Shown one piece after another: positions 1 to 9,794 of a stretch of DNA of 64,000 bases. Numbering within the stretch: position 1 is the stretch's first letter; each line of letters starts with the position of its first letter. The DNA is from Saccharomycopsis phalli (lineage: Eukaryota > Ascomycota > Saccharomycetes > Ascoideales > Saccharomycopsidaceae). The stretch lies in assembly GCA_020342235.1 (NCBI GenBank), contig CP073217.1, positions 434,001 to 498,000 on the forward strand, given 5' to 3'. The notes below the pieces were generated by a model that worked only from the letters and a program-made list of their open reading frames with translations, did not search any database and was not told the origin of the DNA. Position numbers and translations under genes: made by a program.

Positions 1-729
1 CTGATTTTCTAATTCCCAATTCCCAATTTTCAATTTTCAATTCCCAATTCCCAATTCCCAATTCCCATTTCCATCCCATTTTACCTCGCTTCGTTTTAAA
101 CATGTCATCTCCCGTCACAATCAATCCATGTGATTTTGCAAATCAGATTCTTTAAAGACCAAGACCTGCCGGCAAGATTCGTCGCTACAAAATTATAGTT
201 GTTTACGTCAGACTGTCTTGGAATTGAGTGAATTACACCATGTCATGTAAATGTAATTCCCCGAGCTTAAAAAGTAAACAAGTGACTGGGGAAATAAGCA
301 AGTGTCTGGGATAAAAAGTTTGAATAAAAGTTGGCAATAGTTGACAAAAATTGGCAAGAGTTGACAAACGTTTAAACAAGTTCTGGAACCAGCGTCTACA
401 AAATACACTAAATTGCCGTTTGCGTGTTTTTTCATGTGGCCAAGTGTTGAATACTAGACTTACCACACTTTGGTGGACAAAATGGATGTGCCAAGAGTGA
501 AAATCTGTCGATACTAGGGAGCCTTCCAAATTGGGCGGAATAGCGTGGGTTGAAAACAGCAAAGCTGGGGCACCGGAAAATACAACTGGGTTGAGAGCAA
601 GCAACTGAGTACCAAAGGGGTCGGAAGAATGCAAAAGATGCCTTGACACGCATGGGCAAACTCTAATGTACGGGGTCATATGCCAGACAATAGGACCAAG
701 GGATTAGCTGGGCGAGATTTCAGACTGGG

Positions 730-850
730 CAAGCTTGGATTTCAGACTGGATTTCAGACTGGGTTTCAGACTGGGTTTCAGACTGGGTTTAAGCTTGGAT
801 TTCAGACTGGATTTAAGCTTGGATTTCAGACTGGATTTAAACTTGGTTTT
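730..850. repeat. Minisatellite, 12/24-bp units
   Basis: About ten units of a 12-bp sequence (GGRTTTCAGACT and the variant GGATTTAAGCTT), later alternating as 24-bp pairs. The block lies inside an open frame starting at 680 and would encode repeated GFQT and GFKL. No homology or start context supports that frame as a gene, so I call only the repeat. Confidence 0.85.
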
Positions 851-1084
851 TCAAGATTTAATTTCAAGAAAAAGACCTCAATTTTCAAGACTGTAAATTT
901 TCTAAGAGACTTGAGGTTATTTTTAGTAAACTGTAATGTCTGAAAAGGGATAATCATTAAGAAAATTCTAGTAAGATCATGGGACATGGGATTGGAATTA
1001 TTAAGGATTATTAGATTATCGAGGTTATTAGAACCATAAAGACATCAAGGAACATGAAGGACGTACAGGATGATTACGTCATTA

Positions 1085-1195
1085 TTCATATTCATATTCT
1101 ATTCTATTCTATTCTATTCTATTCTATTCTTTTCATATTTATATTCATATTCATATTCATATTCATATTCTATTCTATTCTATCCCATCCTATCC
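1085..1195. repeat. Microsatellite (ATTCT)n / (ATTCAT)n
   Basis: A run of 5-bp ATTCT units passing into 6-bp ATTCAT units and back to ATTCT, upstream of the lipase gene. It is strongly strand-asymmetric (pyrimidine-rich on the plus strand). Confidence 0.9.
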
Positions 1196-1246
1196 TATTC
1201 ATTAGGTCCCAATCTTCACCGTCCATGACAGCCAGGGTCTAGCGTC

Positions 1247-1254
1247 CACGTGAC
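1247..1254. promoter_or_regulatory. CACGTGAC E-box upstream of LPL1-like gene
   Basis: A perfect CACGTGAC lies 47 bp before the ATG at 1301. The same 8-mer occurs in several other promoters here (4329, 32303, 32342, 48423). Cbf1-type bHLH factors bind this sequence in yeasts. Assignment to a given factor is inference. Confidence 0.55.
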
Positions 1255-1300
1255 CATCATGTGACCATACTTAACATGTTTCACCACACCAATACTCTTC

Positions 1301-2799
1301 ATGAGCGACAAGGAAGCACACATCTTTGTACTTGTGCACGGGTAAGTATCGAGCCCCGCTGCGCATTCTAACTCAGGCTCTGGGGCACGTATTCCCACGT
1401 CGATATCATTGGATCGGCAATCCAGCATGCTCTAAGCGAAGTGTCGCACCAGGAGTTGGTGGTGTTCCAGCCAAAGTCGTCGACACATTTCCGCTCATAT
1501 GACGGGGTAGAGACCCTCGGAAACCGGTTCATTCACGAGCTTTTCCGCGAAATCGCCCGCTTGCAAAAAGATCGGGATCTTACCGTCACCAAGTTCTCCA
1601 TCGTGGGGTACTCGTTGGGCGGATTGGTGGCGCGGTACATGATCGGCAAGTTGCAGCTGATCGGGTTCTTTGATACCGTGCTGCCCGAGATATTCACCAC
1701 GTTTGCCACCCCGCACTTGGGCGTCAGAATGTGGACCCATCCACTAGGTGCGATACTCAACTTCTTGGGTTCGAATCTCATTGGCGCATCAGGCAAGGAC
1801 TTGTTCTTGAAGAGCCCTGCGTTGCAGCAGCTCGACCAGGGCATCTACCTCGCCGCATTGCGCCGCTTCCGCGTCCGCTACTTGCTTGCAAACGTGCGCC
1901 ATGATCGCACAGTGGCGTTTTACACCTCCTTCATCACCAACGTGCAGCCGTTTGAAAAATGGGACAGAACTCGTCTCCGCTTTCTTCCGGGTATCCCCCA
2001 GATCAAAGTCGCCAACCATTTGGTGCTGCCCAAGATTGTCGACTTGTGCTCCAGCAATTACTTGCCGGATGATGTCGCCACTCCGCGGCCGAGTCTCAGG
2101 AAACGCGCCCGCTATTTGGGGGTGCTCTGCCTCTTGGCTTTGATTGTTCCGGTATGGTTCCCTTTGGTCATTATTCTCAATTCCGTCGGCACAGTCATGT
2201 CCTCGATTCGCATGTTTGCGTTTGATTTGGTCGCCGACAATGACAAAATCGCCAAACAATGGGACTCTCTCAAGACGGGGGTGTACGAAAACCAATCTCT
2301 GGAGCCATTGACCCGCTCCGTGACAAATTCTAGCGTGATTTCCGGCGATTTGGCTGGACTCACTGAAGATGCCGTCGAGGGCATGTTGGAGGCCACAAAG
2401 AGAAACTACGACTTACAACTGGAGTCCAACCACATTCCCGAGCAAGATCGCCCGCTGTATTTGGACGATGACAAGGCATCTTCTGGAGGACCTCTCAATG
2501 CAGTCAAAATCAACTTTTCCGTGTCCGAGCAAGAGGCTGCAAAGTACAAGCAGCTTCTTTCCTCCGACCCACAGGACCAGTATCCTTTGTTTGGCGTCTC
2601 CAAGTTGCCATTTGGTCCGGATCGGCTTCGGATGATGGACAATTTGAACTCGTTGCTGTGGGTCAAGATCCCAGTGTATATTGACAATTTCAATGCCCAT
2701 AGCGGGATTATTGCTCGACGAGGTGTTCTGGGATCTTCCAGAGGGGTTGCCACGATATATTTTTGGGCTACCATGGTGCGTTTGGACTTGCGTGATTAG
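1301..2799 (+). CDS. LPL1: LPL1-like lipid-droplet phospholipase / serine esterase, one 35-nt intron
   Basis: Predicted serine lipase of the fungal ROG1/LPL1 family (DUF676-type alpha/beta hydrolase). The coding sequence is 1301-1341 joined to 1377-2799, giving 487 aa. The first exon encodes the start of the family motif VHGLWG, which is completed across the splice. The nucleophile elbow is GYSLGG with Ser at about residue 93, followed by ATPHLG. A hydrophobic stretch at about residues 258-290 matches the membrane segment of Lpl1. The order of motifs (VHGLWG, GGLVARYMIGK, DRTVAFYT, KIVDL, membrane segment) fits S. cerevisiae Lpl1 (YOR059C) better than Rog1. The intron 1342-1376 has GTAAGT and CTAAC-TCAG ends. 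Starting at the downstream GTG (1441) would lose the HGLWG motif, so the spliced start is preferred. Confidence 0.85.
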
Positions 2800-4328
2800 A
2801 TTGATGGATTGTGGATTGAAATAAATGGATTAAGCTATGGCATTAGGAAGGATTGAAAATATGGAAAAATAATGGTAGTTCCAAGTGTGTTTATAAAACG
2901 CTACGTATAGCTAATTGAAATGACGTGAAAATTAAATACGATAATTCACACTTGGAAATTCAAAAAACCTCAATAGACAGACTGGTGTCATTAAAGTTGT
3001 GACGTCAGATGAAAGACGAAGCGCAAAAATTGCCTAGGTGCAAATAGACTGCAAATATATAGTGGATTGCACAAATGTTTTGCTATTTCATGATTGCTAA
3101 TTAGTTATTGTAGTTGGCCATGCACCAATGCAAAGGTCAATGCCATGTCACCATGTCATCAATTGACTTTCAATTATCACTGGCTTCAATCATCACGCAC
3201 AAATCTTTTAAACCAGCTCAATCCTTGAAAATTATTTTCATATTCAGCTATATAGTCTCCGGAATCACAGTTTGTCAATTCCTACTGAGGTTTACAAGCC
3301 TGGTACTTTGCAATTTTGACTGAATCTAATCATTCAGCACCGCATTCATCTATAAAGCATTTGCCAATTACTTGGTAGATTAAATACCTCTCAACCTGGA
3401 CAAGGTCGTGGGAAATTGTGAAAAGGGAAATTGTGAAAAAGGAATCTTGTAACTGAGAACATGCGATTATAATCTGTTTCCTACTACTGCTTAATAAGCT
3501 TTTTCTAATCAGTTAATCAGACTTGTGAAGCATCTAGAATACGAGCCAAGACAGACTATGTAAAAGAGCCAAATGCTAAATAAAAGCCAAACTCTGTACC
3601 CACATTTTGGTTTCAGCAACGGGACACCCATTAAGTTCATTTCAATACAGCTGTCGTGGTAACCAACCACTGCAGAACAAGTCAGGTATTCAAGGCGGAG
3701 TTGGGAACAGTATTCCTGAATCAGACACAGAATAACCTTTCATCAGAGAAGAACAAATCCCAAAAGGTATTTGTTCTTATCTTTGAAATGGTGATTTCGG
3801 GAAAGATAAAACATAAAAAGGACCAAGAGAGTAAGCGACGTGCCAAGTTTAGCATAATCGTCTGAAAGAGTACAATGGTTGCGTTTGTCAAAGGACTTAT
3901 GTCGTCATAACTCAGTTTAATGTAGCAAAGAAGGACAAGAACCCCTCTTTTATTACATTAGTGTTGTCATAATCTAATTGGAGCACAAGAGCCTCGTCAG
4001 ATTGTCATTCCTATAAGAAGACCGACTTTCCGTTAGATCTCATCATCTCGCACAACCCAATCTGGTTATCCAAATTTCACAAAAAAAAGATGGTGTAGTT
4101 TATAGTTTACAGTAATACCATGTCTAATCAGGGTAGATCTACGACAAAAGCTGCGTAATTTAATCATTAATCAGACACAATGATAAAAACTACTCAATTG
4201 ATACATCACAACATGAAATAGTATTCAATTAATACAACACAATAAAACTACTCACAACACAATAACACTACTCCATCAACAACAAAACTCGTGCCGATAG
4301 TGCCTATTGCCATACTGCATGCTCCACC
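2800..4328. other. Intergenic region, one LINE relic
   Basis: AT-rich DNA without a supported gene. It holds a decayed LINE tail at about 3255-3400 (listed separately). Small open frames at 3114-3323 and 3656-3865 lack any recognisable feature. The right part is the upstream region of the haem lyase gene. Confidence 0.6.
3255..3400 (-). mobile_element. LINE family B 3' tail relic
   Basis: The plus strand reads AGCTATATAGTCTCCGGAAT followed by motifs (ACTGAGG, ACAAGCCTGGTACTTTG, GACTGAATCT) also found at 9800, 13675, 28910 and 55113. It is therefore the reverse complement of the 3' end of family B LINEs. It carries internal deletions and is old. Confidence 0.6.
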
Positions 4329-4336
4329 CACGTGAC
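4329..4336. promoter_or_regulatory. CACGTGAC E-box upstream of CYT2
   Basis: A perfect CACGTGAC sits 35 bp upstream of the CYT2 ATG. In CTG-clade yeasts Cbf1 sites of this type are associated with respiratory and sulphur genes, which suits a cytochrome assembly gene. The link is inference. Confidence 0.5.
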
Positions 4337-4370
4337 AAGAGTGGAAAAAATCAAACCATTCAATTATACC

Positions 4371-5153
4371 ATGGCCATCAACTGGTTTACAAGACTATTA
4401 TGGGCAGATCCCCAGGAAAAGAACCCGGAAGTATGTCCGGTGAGCCACAAATCTGCGTCAGGCACAGCCCAGTGTCCTGTGAGTAAGAAAACGTCACTGG
4501 AATCGTGTCCCGTGAGTGGTAAAACATCATCGGAATCGTGTCCTGTGAGCGGAAAAACCACAGAAGAATCGTGTCCCGTGGGCCCAGAAGCACGCAAAGT
4601 CTGGCTAAACTACGACATTGAGCATTCCTCGGACACTTTACCCGAAAACGTCGTGTACCAGAGCAACGTTGATCTTCCCACCGACCGGGAAATAAGCTCG
4701 ATTCCCCGGAGCAACACCAATGGCAACTGGATCTATCCGTCCCAGAAGCAGTTTTTCGAGGCTATGCAGCGGAAAAACTGGGATCCTCAGACCCGGGACA
4801 TGAAGACGGTGGTGCCGATCCACAATGCAGTTAACGAGCGAGCATGGGCTCAGATTCTCATGTGGGAAAGGGGACAAGGTTCGGAGATCTGCGGGGGGCT
4901 TACTTTGACGAGTTTCAAGGGTGACTCGAAGAAATTGACGCCCCGAGCTCGCTGGAATATGCTCTTGGGGTACCAGAAGCCATTTGACCGGCATGATTGG
5001 ACGGTGAACCGGTGTGGGAAGGAAATTGGGTATGTGATTGACTTTTATAGTGGGCAGGGCGAAGGTGCGAGTTTTTATTTGGATGTGCGGCCAAAGTTGG
5101 ATTCTTTTGAGGGGTGGAGATTGAGATTTGGCAAGGCTTTGGGGTTGTATTGA
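4371..5153 (+). CDS. CYT2: Cytochrome c1 haem lyase (holocytochrome c synthase family), CYT2-like
   Basis: Mitochondrial intermembrane-space enzyme that attaches haem covalently to apocytochrome c1 or c (260 aa). The C-terminal two thirds carries the family core: DREISSIPR, NWIYPSQKQFFEAM, VPIHNAVNE, KLTPRARW, KPFDRHDW with the conserved His and Asp, and DVRPKLDSFEG. CGG(L/I)xLTxFKGDSKK and the final segment resemble Cyt2 more than Cyc3. The N-terminus has five Cys-Pro-Val haem-regulatory motifs at residues 22, 35, 46, 57 and 68, the last four at an exact 11-residue period; this is an expansion. The ATG at 4371 (ACCATGG) is preferred over an in-frame GTG at 4332. It is followed directly by a tandem repeat. 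Confidence 0.9.
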   Translation: MAINWFTRLLWADPQEKNPEVCPVSHKSASGTAQCPVSKKTSLESCPVSGKTSSESCPVSGKTTEESCPVGPEARKVWLNYDIEHSSDTLPENVVYQSNVDLPTDREISSIPRSNTNGNWIYPSQKQFFEAMQRKNWDPQTRDMKTVVPIHNAVNERAWAQILMWERGQGSEICGGLTLTSFKGDSKKLTPRARWNMLLGYQKPFDRHDWTVNRCGKEIGYVIDFYSGQGEGASFYLDVRPKLDSFEGWRLRFGKALGLY

Positions 5154-5280
5154 GGTTGACGAATTCCTTGAGATTGAGGTTACGAATTCCTTGAGATTGA
5201 GGTTACGAATTCCTTGAGATTGAGGTTACGAATTCCTTGAGATTGAGGTTACGAATTCCTTGAGATTGAGATTGACGAGG
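5154..5280. repeat. Minisatellite, 23-bp unit, directly after the CYT2 stop
   Basis: About five copies of a 23-bp unit (TTACGAATTCCTTGAGATTG plus AGG) begin at the stop codon of CYT2 and form its 3' untranslated or terminator region. Copies are almost identical, so the array is young. Confidence 0.92.
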
Positions 5281-6540
5281 TCTTTTGAGATTGTGGTTTT
5301 GTATGAAATGCGAGCAATTTGCAAAATATAGTCTGAGGATCTGTGTTTGTAGAGATATTATTGTGCTTTGATGTAAAAGCTATGTAATTTTGAGTGGAAA
5401 AGTCTATATTAGGGTGTGTATGACTATTTTTGAAAGAGTAGGTTTGCTTGATTCAAGAGTGTTAATGAGATCACCTGACAGTATGCAGTCGAGTATGTAT
5501 ATCATTGGAATCAAGATTTAATCAAGAATTGAGCAAGAGTTGAGGTAAAAAGAATTGAGGTATAAATAATTGAGCTATGATGAATTGATGATGTAGGATA
5601 TAGAGAATGTAGAATAAATTAAATATTTGACAAGACCCGAAATGCAAAATACGTGAGACACATTTTCAGATACATGATCTACAATGTCCAGAGGTCTAGA
5701 AGCTCGGATTCCATCACTCATTGATGAAATAATAGACTCAGATGGAATTTTCAACATGAAACGTATTTGCCAATCCATTGATAAACTTGGTTTACCAGAA
5801 CATGTTGGAATATGATACTCCAAATGGCGAGATTCAGTCAATTTAACAAGGCACCAGGCTTACAAACCTCAATTACTGGGAATGGACAAACTGCTCAAAT
5901 TGGATTTAGTCATAGACAATGTAGCCACTTATAAGAACAATATGATTATTACAAGAGAATAAACATGATGAATATCGAAAGTTGTATCAGACCTCGAGGA
6001 ATTGGACAGAGTGGAGAATTTAACAAAGTAGGCTACCCATAGTGCCAATAATGACATGATAGTATCAGACAAATGATATCTTCTATAGTACTATAGTTGC
6101 TCAACGCTGACTAGAACAAAGTGCTTTGTATTGGCAAGTTAATCATTACGGGATTGCAAAATTCATTTCCTTACAGCATTGCCTTTTTCCCTTTTTATTC
6201 CAGTCTTTCAAGTACAAATTGCTAGACATTTTCAATTGTCACGCGAATATATTTTAGCTATTTACCAACTGTATCCTAGTTGACAAGATCTGTATGATGG
6301 AACATTATTCACATAGACCAGATATCAGAGGTATGTACATTGCTGATTATTGTACTGTTAGAGACTGTTGAATAATTCCTTTGTTGAATCTGGTACAGCA
6401 CAAACATTTGAGGGATTTTGAATGGACGATTTTCGACAGGTGGTGTATGAAATCACTGAGTTGAATTATTACGCAGTTTTCCAACAGATGGCAGTCAACA
6501 ATCAAAACAGTCAACAGTCAGTCAGCAAACAGTCAAAACA
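5281..6540. other. Intergenic region, one LINE relic
   Basis: AT-rich, no gene recognised. It contains the family B LINE fragment at 5620-5890 (separate entry). The remainder shows no feature I can name. It lies between the 3' ends of CYT2 and TIM10, so no promoter is expected. Confidence 0.6.
5620..5890 (+). mobile_element. LINE family B fragment (end of ORF and 3' region)
   Basis: Plus-strand translation around 5634-5690 gives DPKCK...ETHFQIHDLQCPEV, matching the Cys/His zinc finger near the end of the complete LINE ORF at 11830-11890 (DPKCPRC...FHDLSCP). The segment 5640-5860 is closely similar to the reverse complement of 14040-14290. The copy is short and decayed. An open frame on the other strand (5575-5841) is only its antisense. 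Confidence 0.7.
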
Positions 6541-6735
6541 GTCAATAGTCAATAGTCAATAGTCAATAGTCAATAGTCAATAGTCAATAGTCAATAGTCA
6601 ATAGTCAATAGTCAATAGTCAACAATCAATCAGTCAACAATCAATCAGTCAACAATCAATCAGTCAACAATCAATAGCCAACAGTCAATAGTCAACAACC
6701 AACAGTCAACAACCAACAGTCAATCAACCAACAGT
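6541..6735. repeat. 7-bp satellite (CAATAGT)n and derivatives, downstream of TIM10
   Basis: About eleven perfect copies of a 7-bp unit followed by variants (CAACAGT, CAATCAGT). It begins about 70 bp past the TIM10 stop, on the 3' side of the minus-strand gene. Confidence 0.9.
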
Positions 6736-6794
6736 CAATCAACCATAACTATCCACCCACCCTCCATTACATCTCTTGATACTTATATTCAGTC

Positions 6795-6802
6795 TATTTA
6801 CA
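6795..6802 (-). promoter_or_regulatory. Puf3-type site TGTAAATA in the TIM10 3' UTR
   Basis: On the minus strand, TGTAAATA starts 3 nt after the TAA stop of TIM10. UGUAHAUA is the recognition core of Puf3, which controls mRNAs for mitochondrial biogenesis in yeasts. The match is perfect in the core; the upstream C favoured by Puf3 is absent. Confidence 0.5.
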
Positions 6803-6805
6803 TAC

Positions 6806-7078
6806 TTATTTGCGCCCTGGAAATGTACTCCCAATCAGTTGCATGTGCTCGCCAACCTTGACATTGACGTCGAAATACTTTTCTACACAGCGGTCAATAC
6901 ACAATGCCTCATTCTTGTTAATGTCGCCACTGCTGTACAGACTGGCCTCGATACACTTCTGGTGGCACGTGTCGACCAACCGGTTGAACATGTCGGTGAC
7001 CATGTCCAACTCTGCCTCGGCTGCGTTAATTTTCTGTGCGCTGCTCACGGGAGAACCTCCCAATCCCAAAAACGACAT
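6806..7078 (-). CDS. TIM10: TIM10, small TIM chaperone of the mitochondrial intermembrane space
   Basis: A 90-aa protein with the twin CX3C signature (CHQKC and CIDRC, 16 residues apart) that defines Tim8/9/10/12/13. The N-terminus MSFLGLGG, the [13 protein letters not shown] helix and the VGEHMQ region identify Tim10. It acts as a hexamer with Tim9, escorting carrier proteins to the TIM22 complex. No cleavable presequence is expected for this family, and none is seen. It is divergent from BFR1 with 86 bp between the starts, sharing a Reb1-type site. Confidence 0.96.
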   Translation of the reverse strand: MSFLGLGGSPVSSAQKINAAEAELDMVTDMFNRLVDTCHQKCIEASLYSSGDINKNEALCIDRCVEKYFDVNVKVGEHMQLIGSTFPGRK

Positions 7079-7126
7079 TGCAATAAACCAAGGTACTTGA
7101 AAAGCGGTGTGAAAATTTGTCCCAAG

Positions 7127-7134
7127 TTACCCGG
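7127..7134. promoter_or_regulatory. Reb1-type site TTACCCGG between TIM10 and BFR1
   Basis: A perfect TTACCCGG lies in the 86-bp divergent promoter. Reb1 is a general regulatory factor that clears nucleosomes. The same motif or its TTACCCGC variant lies in the SPC97/aldolase and ATG7 promoters. Confidence 0.65.
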
Positions 7135-7164
7135 CCTGCGTGCGGCGGGCACAAGTTTTGAAAA

Positions 7165-8502
7165 ATGTCCAGCTGGCTTCACATGTCGAGTGTTTTTGAC
7201 GAGAAAAGACCGAGCCGGAAGTTTTTCAAGGGCCCAGATCGGGCTGCGCGGGACGACGCGGTGGCAGCGCTCAAGGGCAAGATCAAGGAGGTTGACTACA
7301 AGCTCAGCAAGGTGACTGGGCAGATCAACGGGGCGAAGATTGACGACAGCAAGAGCGAGGAGCGGAAGCGGTTGCACGATGAGTTGAAGACGATCATCAA
7401 GGCGCAAGGGGAGGTGAAGGCGCAGCGCGGGAAGGTGAACGACAAGATCAAGGTCATTGACGGCGGGCTCAAGAAGAAGATTGCGGAGTTGAATGCGCAG
7501 AGTGCCAAGACGCGGTTCAAGAGCGTGGCGGAGATTGACGCGCAGATCGCGAAGCTTGACGACGCGATTGCCAGCGGGACGTTGAAGATCGTCGAGGAGC
7601 GGCGGAACGTGAAGGAGATCACTGCGCTCCGGAAGTTGAAGAAGGACTTTTCGGGCATTGCCGCGGCCCAGAAGTCGATTGACGACGACAAGGCGCGGAT
7701 CGCAGAGTTGAAGAAGGGCTTGTCTTCTGCGTCCAACAAGGATGTCCAGGCGCGATTTGAGAGCATCACGCGCGAGTTGGATGCGATCAAGGACCTGACC
7801 AAGTCGGTGAGCGACAAGCGACGTGGGCTCTTTGACCAGAAGAAGGCGCTCCAGGCAGACAAGGACAAGCTCTATGACGAGCTCCGGGAGGTCAATTCCA
7901 AGTACAATGCTGCGTTTGACAAGTTCAAGGCGGATATTGCGGCCGAGAAGAAGCGGGTCGAAAAGGAGGAGCAGGAGTTTGCCGAGAAGGAGGCGCAGCT
8001 CGAGAAGGAGCGCAAGTTGAAGCTGGAGTTGGAGAAGGCGTCACGTCCAGCTTTCTCCGACGAGATTGCCGCAATCAAGGTCTTGGTACGCCATTTCTCG
8101 AAGATTGCGGGCCGCGAGGTTCCAGCAGAGATTTCCGACGAGAAGGAGAAGCCAGCGGCAAAGTCGTTCAACCAGGAGTCTGTTGGACGCACAGTTGCTG
8201 CTCCAGAGAACTATGTAGTGTTTAAGAAGAAGGAGGAGGTGTTCTTCAAGGGTGCGGGCAAAAAGGGCAAAAAGGCCAAGGCTGCGCCGAGCGAGAAGTT
8301 TACTTTGGAGCCAGACGTCATTGTTCAGCTCTCTGAGTTGGGTTTGGAGGTTCCAACGTCCAAGGACGCGGTTCCTTCGTTGATTGACGAGTTGTTGGCC
8401 AAGCACAAGGCATTTAAGGAGAATCAGGACGAGGCGACCAAGGAGAATATCGAGTCTGCCAAGGCGCGGCTTGCTGCTTTGGAGGTGGCTGACAGTGATT
8501 AA
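7165..8502 (+). CDS. BFR1: BFR1, mRNP/polysome-associated coiled-coil protein
   Basis: A 445-aa, highly charged, largely coiled-coil protein (about residues 25-310) with the Bfr1 C-terminal signature KFTLEPDVIVQLSELGLEVP, which corresponds to KFTLEPTLIATLAELDVTVP in S. cerevisiae. Bfr1 associates with polysomes and the Scp160 RNA-binding protein at the ER and affects secretion and P-body formation. Codon use is strongly biased (AAG, GAG, GAC, TTG/CTC), as expected for high expression. Two in-frame ATGs exist: 7165 (AAAAATG context, chosen) and 7183. Its length is close to the 470 aa of the baker's yeast protein. It is followed by a long AT-rich minisatellite. Confidence 0.93.
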   Translation: MSSWLHMSSVFDEKRPSRKFFKGPDRAARDDAVAALKGKIKEVDYKLSKVTGQINGAKIDDSKSEERKRLHDELKTIIKAQGEVKAQRGKVNDKIKVIDGGLKKKIAELNAQSAKTRFKSVAEIDAQIAKLDDAIASGTLKIVEERRNVKEITALRKLKKDFSGIAAAQKSIDDDKARIAELKKGLSSASNKDVQARFESITRELDAIKDLTKSVSDKRRGLFDQKKALQADKDKLYDELREVNSKYNAAFDKFKADIAAEKKRVEKEEQEFAEKEAQLEKERKLKLELEKASRPAFSDEIAAIKVLVRHFSKIAGREVPAEISDEKEKPAAKSFNQESVGRTVAAPENYVVFKKKEEVFFKGAGKKGKKAKAAPSEKFTLEPDVIVQLSELGLEVPTSKDAVPSLIDELLAKHKAFKENQDEATKENIESAKARLAALEVADSD

Positions 8503-8514
8503 TAAAGAACCTTG

Positions 8515-8950
8515 ATTATGATTGTAGACGCCAATGTGATTGTAGATGCCAATATGTTGTTTGAAAAATGGTATTACTGTAGATGGTGGGTATTGAATAT
8601 GATATTAGATGTAGGATGTGATAGTAGATGTGAAGACGTAATTTGTAGATGTGGAATATAATTGTTGATGTGTAATGTGATTGTAGATGCGAATATACAA
8701 GTGTAGATGTGGAATATGATTATCGATGCGGAAAACATAGTTTGTAGATGTAGAGTAATTGTAGATGTGGAGTAGTTGTAGATGTGGAGTAGTTGTAGAT
8801 GTGGAGTAATTGTAGATGTGGAATAATTATAAATGTGGAGTAATTGTCTATGTGGAATACTTGTAAATGTGGAATAATTGTAGTTGCGAATATGATTGTA
8901 GATGTGGATTGTAGATGTGGATTGTAGATGTGAAATTGTAGTTGCCAATA
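8515..8950. repeat. Degenerate minisatellite after BFR1 (GTAGATGTGGA-type units)
   Basis: Roughly 25 imperfect units, mostly 17-19 bp, built on TTGTAGATGTGGAGTAA, start within 15 bp of the BFR1 stop. The middle copies are the most regular. The long minus-strand open frame 8574-8972 is an artefact of the repeat. Confidence 0.85.
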
Positions 8951-9239
8951 TACACTTGTACGCCGAAAACATGATTTCTAAATGTGTGTAATAAAAAGAT
9001 TACATTTCTCTGCTAAAGCTACATTAATCCGCTAGTATTCACTTGCTTCTTGGCTACGCACCATTTCATCTTCACGCCAATTATACTAGTCTTATCAATT
9101 TTTCTCATCTTTGGCAATTGGGCTTTCTTTTATTTGTCATGCTCATCTCTCCTCAAATATAATAATAGTTGCCAATATAATTGTAGCTGGGTATGTTGAT
9201 ACCTGCCTGGCACTCTTGCTTTCAAGCCCAAGAACGGAC

Positions 9240-9390
9240 CACGAAGGATTCACCCTGGATCAAGAAATCACTCTGGATCAAGAAATCACCCTGGATCAAG
9301 AAATCACCCTGGATCAAGAAATCACCATGAAATCAAGAAATCACCATGAAATCAAGAAATCACCATGAAATCAAGAAATCACCATGGAAT
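9240..9390. repeat. Minisatellite, 18/19-bp units
   Basis: Four copies of CACCCTGGATCAAGAAAT (18 bp) followed by four of the variant CACCATGAAATCAAGAAAT (19 bp). The plus-strand open frame through it (9111-9368) is not supported as a gene. Confidence 0.88.
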
Positions 9391-9479
9391 CAATAGGTCT
9401 CCACTAGAATCAACCCCACTTCTTCTCAAATAGGCAAAGCTTAAACCGTATGATTCTACTCGTCTATCCTGGTAGTTCC

Positions 9480-9725
9480 CTTTTGCTACAGCCCGTTACG
9501 AGGCAACCGTACAATGTACCCGAATCGGATGGCTCAAGTCACCTACGACTAGAAAAAGCTCACTGCCCTCCAATGTCCATTACTCTACTATTCATCAGCA
9601 CTACTAGACTTTTTTCATCTCTGTCGCAGAGTTTTCAACAACTACATACTCATCCTTGGTCATACGCGGCAAAGCATCTCCTCTGGGAGTCTAGTATAGC
9701 CTTGAATAATGATATTATTCAAATG
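9480..9725 (+). mobile_element. LINE family C 3' tail relic
   Basis: Shares GGATGGCTCAAGTCACCTA, CATCTCTGTCGCAGAGTTTT and the terminal GGGAGTCTAGTATAGC with the reverse complement of 44748-44985. The end resembles the 3' end of the nearly whole LINE at 12240-12287 (GGGGAGCCTAGTATAGC). It contains no ORF. Confidence 0.65.
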
Positions 9726-9794
9726 TCGTTGCATCATCGGCCTACTGTTGTGTACCAATGTCTATTTCATCGTCTAGTGAGTAATAATATTTAT

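Larger units (their letters stand above)
1..1246. other. Intergenic region with short repeats, no gene seen
   Basis: No convincing gene. It opens with imperfect 7-8 bp repeats of an ATTCCCA-like unit (1-72), then AT-rich DNA with short TTGGCAA/TTGACAA alternations (330-375), then the two tandem-repeat blocks listed separately. A minus-strand open frame at 233-679 has no recognisable domain, overlaps repeats and is probably chance. The right end is the promoter of the lipase gene that starts at 1301. Confidence 0.6.

Noticed and set aside
233-679. 148-codon minus-strand frame at the left edge
   Set aside because: No recognisable domain, no signal peptide; overlaps repeat-like DNA.
680-943. 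Small ORF with GFQT/GFKL repeats
   Set aside because: Made of a minisatellite; no conserved part, weak start context.
5575-5841. 88-codon minus-strand frame resembling a small protein
   Set aside because: It is the antisense of a LINE ORF-end relic; the same stretch recurs at 14040-14290, so it is a repeat, not a gene.
8574-8972. 132-codon minus-strand ORF after BFR1
   Set aside because: Entirely within the minisatellite; Tyr/Asn/Ser/Thr repeats only.
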